A program made the translations under genes and the position numbers. From Salticus scenicus (Eukaryota > Arthropoda > Arachnida > Araneae > Salticidae), in contig OZ005650.1 of the NCBI GenBank assembly GCA_963930645.1, positions 64,484,718 to 64,548,717 of the forward strand: 64,000 nt of DNA, given 5' to 3'. Position 1 is the first letter of the stretch, and each line of letters starts with the position of its first letter. Positions 40,201-47,000 of the stretch are shown here, piece by piece. Under the pieces are notes generated by a model. The model saw only the letters and a list, made by a program, of their open reading frames with translations, did no database searches and had not been told where the DNA came from.

Positions 40201-42241
40201 TGATCAAAAGTTGCCAACTGAAAATTATATATCATTTTCGTTTTTTTACATTAAAATTGATTGGTTAATACATTTTAGCATTTTAATTTCATGTTACTTT
40301 GAAAGCAGGTATACTGCAATCATTGCAAAAGCTCCTCTTTAACTGAAATTATTGATGATGTGATCTTTTCTTGTGATATTCTACATAACATAACAAAACT
40401 TTGCCTTAACCATTATTGAATTTGAAAAATATTCAATTTTCTACCTTATTACAGGTACGAGAAATCCAAAAATCACAAAATTGGTGTGGTGCCTGTCTGT
40501 AGATTAATCAGTTTGTTGGCTTGTGTACACATTATCACAAAAACAAATAATTGTAGAGAAATCAGACAAGTTTTAAATTATCATTATGATATCAGCAAGA
40601 ACCCTATCGATTTGTAACATTCTAAAATGAAAATTTTGTAAATTATTCAAAATTTATTATATTCTTAACCTGAGACAATAATAGTACAAAATTTCACATA
40701 AATATGTGTTATAAGGATTATTTTCATAGTAAGGATGTCAGATCTGTTTTAAAATATCATTTATGATACTGGCATGAACAGGGGGTGAGGAATTCTCAAA
40801 AATTCTTATCTGCAAAGGATTTTTTTTTTTTTTTTACAAGCCAGTAACATATGATACATAATTGATAATTTTTACAACAAAATTTACAAAATCGTAAAGT
40901 GAAATTACCCTTTATTAGTAGAATTCTTTCAAGACCCTAAATCATCATTTTTTAAAAATACAATGTTCAATATTTATAGAATAAAAATAGCTTTAAAGTA
41001 ATAAAATTAACGTGGTTGCCTCTTTAAACACTCTTCAAGCTCTTGGGATGAGTTTTTTTTTTTTGCTGTTTTACTGTGTTGAATATCGGAAATAAAACTG
41101 ACTGGCTTAAAATCCACTCACTAGTGGCCGCTGGGTTCTATAATGTGTTAAAAGGGGTCACTGGGGAGGGGGGGGTAAAGCACCCTGCTAAATTAGTCTA
41201 GAGTCAGCACTAAATTCTAAGTTATAAGTTTAAGTTGAGTTATATTATATAGACTGACTAATTGTAATAATATTCCTTTCAGCATAATTTGAACAATATA
41301 ATATCAGAATTTAGAATATGAACATAATTTGACTCCATTTAGAAGTTCTAATGAACATTGAAAGGTGATGAGACTGTACTTGAATCAGAGAAATTCTATT
41401 AATGATACAAATGTTTATAGTTTTACTCATCAAAATAGTTTTATTTATACATACTTTTTATCCATTGTAAAAGATTAATGATTAAAAAATAAAAGTATGT
41501 AGAGCATTGAATTGAAAGAAATAATATAAACTTTTTCAGACACATACAATAAAATACACTAAATTTAACCTAAAAATACAAAGCATGAAAATCCTCACGG
41601 TTAAAATTTTAAAGAGTATTTTTAGATTTTAATGAGTAAAATACGCTTGTGGAGGAGTTAAATATATCTCTGCTCAAGTCTCATACTATAATGGAAAAGC
41701 TACCTAATTGATATACTAGTTATCAAATCAACCATTTCTTCATAAAAATTTTAGCATGTACCAACAGCTACTAAAAGTGATGTTAATACTGCTTGTTATG
41801 TACAATTATTACAGTTGAATTTTAAAATGAGTGTCTGGATTTTGTGCCCTTGGGAAGCAAAAACTGCACTCAAGAACAGAGGTATTTTCTTACTAACAGC
41901 TCCCTGCCCTTTTTCAAACCTGAGAAAGACTCTGAATATATGATGGAGAACTGAGCAAAGTCCACCTATGTCAACTAATTTTTAAGCATTTAACTCATAT
42001 CTGTGCTGAGCTATGAGCATTCCAGCTCTCTGAAAGTCTGAGTAAAGTTTTTATTTCTTAATGGACCCGTCCATTTTAATCTCTAAACTGGATGTTTAGC
42101 TTTGCACATATGTGGTTAATCTGCATTTAGATAATCAACAAAATTAATACACTTACCTCCCACTCTGGTATGTCATCATCAAGAGGAGCCTCTCTGTCAA
42201 AAAATCTATCAACTTTTCTTCCAAATGCATCAAACTATTAC

Positions 42242-42273
<32 letters not shown>

Positions 42274-44013
42274 CATATAAACAAATGAATTATTAATATA
42301 TACAGGGATCAATCCAGGCAAAAATTGGAACCCTTTTGCTGCCCCTTCACAAACTTCAAAATTCATAAAAACAACCCCTTCACAAGATTTATTTTTAAAA
42401 TAAAAATTATCTATAAAATATATAAGAAACTACCTTTCATTTTCCGGTGACTGCCGCTGACGTAACGTTTTCGGCGAGAATTCCCATTCCCACTGCCTTT
42501 AGCAACGTGACTTGTGGTGAAACTGCAAAGTCTTCTGTCGGTATTCCTGTTTCAAAAGAGAACACCAACAGAAGCTATTGCAGTTTCACCAAAAGAAGGT
42601 AGGGATCCTTGCCGAAAACACTATAACAGTGACAGTCACCGTAAAATAAAAGGTTGTTTCTCATATATTTTAAGGTTTTAAATTTTCAGTTATTGTAATT
42701 AACAAGTAAAAATGATCTTTTTATAAAATTTTTCCATGTTTTTAATAATCCTTATATCTGGTTCAAGAAATTATTAACTTGATATTATATAGAAAGACTG
42801 TTAAAATGACAGATTTTACTCTATATATACTTATTATCACAAACATAGTTTATTTTTCTACAAAATTAAATACAATTTTACAAAAATATTTCTGCAAAAA
42901 TTAGCCCCAAAAATTAAAACCCAAATCAATCCCTAATATCCTATATAAATGCAATATTTTTTGTTGTTGTTTACACCTCATAACATTATGATAATTATTT
43001 TAATAACTCATTATCAGACATATTGTAACAGTACTGGATTAACTTGCAACACAAAATATATCCTATTTTGTCTAATAGGTGTGGCATACACTTATATTTC
43101 ACGAAATGTTTTTTACAGATCTGCAGAAAACATAATAGAGCTAAATTTAAAATTATATAAAAGAGTGAATAATCAGTAACTATCTTGTATAATAATTTAC
43201 CTCACATGTTAAATGTAATTCACAGTACAGTGTGTAACATTTGGGTTTTAAAAATGCAGCACCATGCACCCGGCAGTTCTTTTTAACAACTTTACAGACC
43301 TAGTGGTGCATTTTATTTTAAATATTTTACACGGCGAAGGGCCCTTTTGACATGCCCTTTTTGACATGCTGTTTCAGTAACTTTATTTTCTGATTGTGAG
43401 AGCAGAGAAAAAATATCTAAAAATTAGACATTTAATAGAAATTATGTATCATGAATTTTTTTTCAATCAGTCACAGGAAAAGAGCTGTAGAACTCACATT
43501 GAAGCATCAGAAAAAATCATGAAATTGTTCATCTGTTGATTAACATTCAACCCCCCACCCCACCCCCCTCTTCCAAAAAAAAAAATAAAAAAAAAAATCT
43601 ACTTTAAAGTTGAAATTTAGCAATTAGTCACATGAAAATATTTTATCGATTGAATTGAAAATATATACATATATTATGACTTTTTGCCAATTGATTGTAG
43701 AGGGGGGAAAAAACAATTTTTTGCCAATCCAGAAAAAAAAAAAAAAAAAAAAAAAAAAAGACTTTAAATTTATCATTTATTTATGAAAAAAATTTTGATA
43801 TTAATGCGTCAATGAATCAGTAGCAGAGGGGGAGGGGATGCATAATTTGTCCACTGACAGTTTGAAAAAACCGAAAAATTCATCAATTGTTCACAGGAAA
43901 ATATAAATATCACAATATTCTACTTATGAAAAGGACTCTAAACAAATCATTTTAAAATATTTTTTGGATAGGGTGCAAGACAACCTTTCTTGAGAAAAGC
44001 CCCCCCCCCCCAA

Positions 44014-44046
<33 letters not shown>

Positions 44047-47000
44047 GTCAACATTAATAATAAAAATTTCTATTTGAATTTTATATACATCAATTTAAAT
44101 TCTATTCTAAAAACATAATGTTACTGTTATTTTAAAATGTATTTTTTTTTAAATTATCAATATTTTCCCTTATTTATTTTCTTATATACATTTTCTTTGT
44201 ATTAAGATTTCGACGCAATAATACACTGGTTAGTAGCTCTGTTTTCATCAGCTACTTGTTTGATGTTGATAATGTCAGAAGTAAGCTATTATCTGTAAAC
44301 CAATCATTAATGCTAATCAAACTATTAAAAAAAAATGCTTTTACAGGGTTAATATTCAAATGTTTAAAAAATAAATAAATAAATAGATCCTTATGTTTTA
44401 CAGATCATTTTTTAAAAAATGTTATCAACACAACATATAATCAGATGGGCAGTTACTGCTGCCCTCACAGCAGAAAATTGGTTTAGGCTAATATTAACTT
44501 GCTATACTTTATCCCCTTTTGATTAACACCTACTGAGAAAATTATTAATATAATTTTTGTTATACTTCTGGCAAAACTATTAGCAGATTATACAATGCCA
44601 TCACAATAAGGCAAATCTTTTCATTTGAATTGAATTGAACTGAGCTAAACAACAAAAATATTGAGAGTAAAAAGGAGAATTTCATTTTATTAGATCTTGC
44701 AATAACTTTTTCTAGAATTTTTATGGAAATTTTCATTTTCTGTGACATTTTCCAAAGACTTGGAACTGAAATCCTAAATTGTGGAGTATTCCAGATTTTC
44801 CTCAGGCATGGGCGTTGGAACATAGGGGCAAGGGTGGGGGATGGGGCAAATCCTGGAAAATTCTAACAAGTAAAAAATTTGAAATAATTTATAACCATGA
44901 AGTTAGTTTAATTAAAACTTTATAAAATATACAACCTTTTATTACTCCATGTTTTCAAAATTGCTGAACTAGTTTCTTCTGGGGCGCCCCAGCTTGATCA
45001 CCAGCATCACAGTGTGTGAAGTCGCTCGAAACTGATGTTTCTTGTTTCTTCCCTCCTATATATACTCTTCGCCATTGGCGGTTGAGGACTGCCCCATCGT
45101 TGCCATTGCAGCAATTAGAACTTGTTAAAATTTCTACGGATTCTCTTACAGTAAGAGAATCCGTAGAAATTTTAACAAGTTGTAATTGCTGCAATGGCAA
45201 CGATGGGGCAGTCCTCAACCGCCAATGGCGAAGAGTATATATAGGAGGGAAGAAACAAGAAACATCAGTTTCGAGCGACTTCACACACTGTGATGCTGGT
45301 GATCAAGCTGGGGCGCCCCAGAAGAAACTAGTTCAGCAATTTTGAAAACATGGAGTAATAAAAGGTTGTATATTTTATAAAGTTTTAATTAAGTAAAAAA
45401 TTATTTTAAAAAAATTACAATTAAAGCTTTAAAACGTCTCTAATCTTTTCCTGCCAACAGATTTTAAAATCGACTTGACAGTAAGTTTTTAGGATTAGTG
45501 TTGCATTAGAATACACTGTATATTTTTTTATAAGTAAAATGTTTTAGCTTAAATTACATGCATAAAAATTTGTTGTAGTAAATGTTTATACACTGGCTTA
45601 CTTAATCACCTCAATCAACCATTTGAATCTAACTGAATTTTTAAAAATATGCTGAAATTTTGAAAATTTAAGTTTGCCTTTGCCCCATCCTGAAAAATTT
45701 TCTGGTGACACCACTGTCCTCAGGGCTTAAAAAATCTTGTTTTATACACTTGAATAATAAGCACTTTCATATTAATTAACTGCATGCCAGCCCAGTAGCA
45801 GAATTTTCTGTATCTATCTGCAGCAAAATAAAATTTGTCTGTAATTCAGAAATTCCAGACCAAGTCTGATATCAAAAGAAGTATTAGCAACTCATAAAAT
45901 GTGTCAAATTTGAACCTACAAAAAAGTAAATTGAGAGTATCCAACAAGTAGATACAATAATCTAAAAACATATGTTATTTATATTTTTAAGTCTGGCATT
46001 TCTTTTTGAGGTATTAAATTAATTTGCTGAGCTCTGAAAAATCTGCAGCACTCACTGCTATGCTGCACTGTTTCTACTACTGAGCACAGTGGCGGATATA
46101 AGGGAGGGGGTGGGCGGTGGCCTAGGGGCCTTAAGCCCCCCCCCCCTCTCAAAAGTACTGACATTCACAATTGAATATTACAATTGTAAACTTTTCATTA
46201 ATCTGGAATAACATCTTTGAAAATCTTAGCCCCCCTCCCCCCCCCCCCCCCAAAAAAAAAAAAAAAAAAAAAAAAAAGTTAAGTGCTGGATACGCCACTG
46301 ACTGAGCATGCCAGTAAATTAATACTTTTAGTATTAACAGCATGCCAATATATGGAATTAAGTGTAATAAGTTCAAGTTTAACTAACATGATGTTTATAA
46401 GTTAGTTCAATAATGTTTGTGCTTTTAGTTTTTATGTTTATAAGTTTATCATAATGGTGATTAAATGCTGGTATTCAGTTAATACACCTGAATAATGTAT
46501 ATATTTATTTTATTATTATAGGTATTATGTGCAGTGTAACATCCCAACAATAACCGTATACTTCAAAGAATTAGGTACCTCTCACATGTGTTAATGCATC
46601 CTAAGCATTTTGTTAATCCCTGTATGCAACTATTTATGCTATTTTAATAGGAAAACTGCCATAATAAAGTTAAATAACATAGATCAATTTCAAAGCAATC
46701 TAAAAAATATTTACAAAAAATAAAAAATACATCATGACAAGACAGACAAACCAAAGTCAAACATTTTTCAATTTTATTTATTTTAATGCATCAATTAGCA
46801 TTATACTTTACACATAATTCAAAGTAATTGACAATGATACATTATCATTACTGTTATTATAAGTCATAAAAAATGATATTGTAAAAACAATCTTTGCATA
46901 AGGAAATCTTAAAAATGGTCAAAAATAGCTGTCATATGATGATAAACAAAAATTATGACACATAATTTAATTATAATTTTCCTACTTTTGAGGTATTCCT

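Noticed and set aside
42949..43179. 76-codon plus-strand frame
   Set aside because: AT-rich, no domain, partly within a MITE end; composition alone explains it.
44955..45345. Two 109-codon open frames on opposite strands with nearly the same protein
   Set aside because: They are mirror images produced by the palindrome. The protein has no recognisable domain and the frames run to the symmetric ends without start-context or splice signals.
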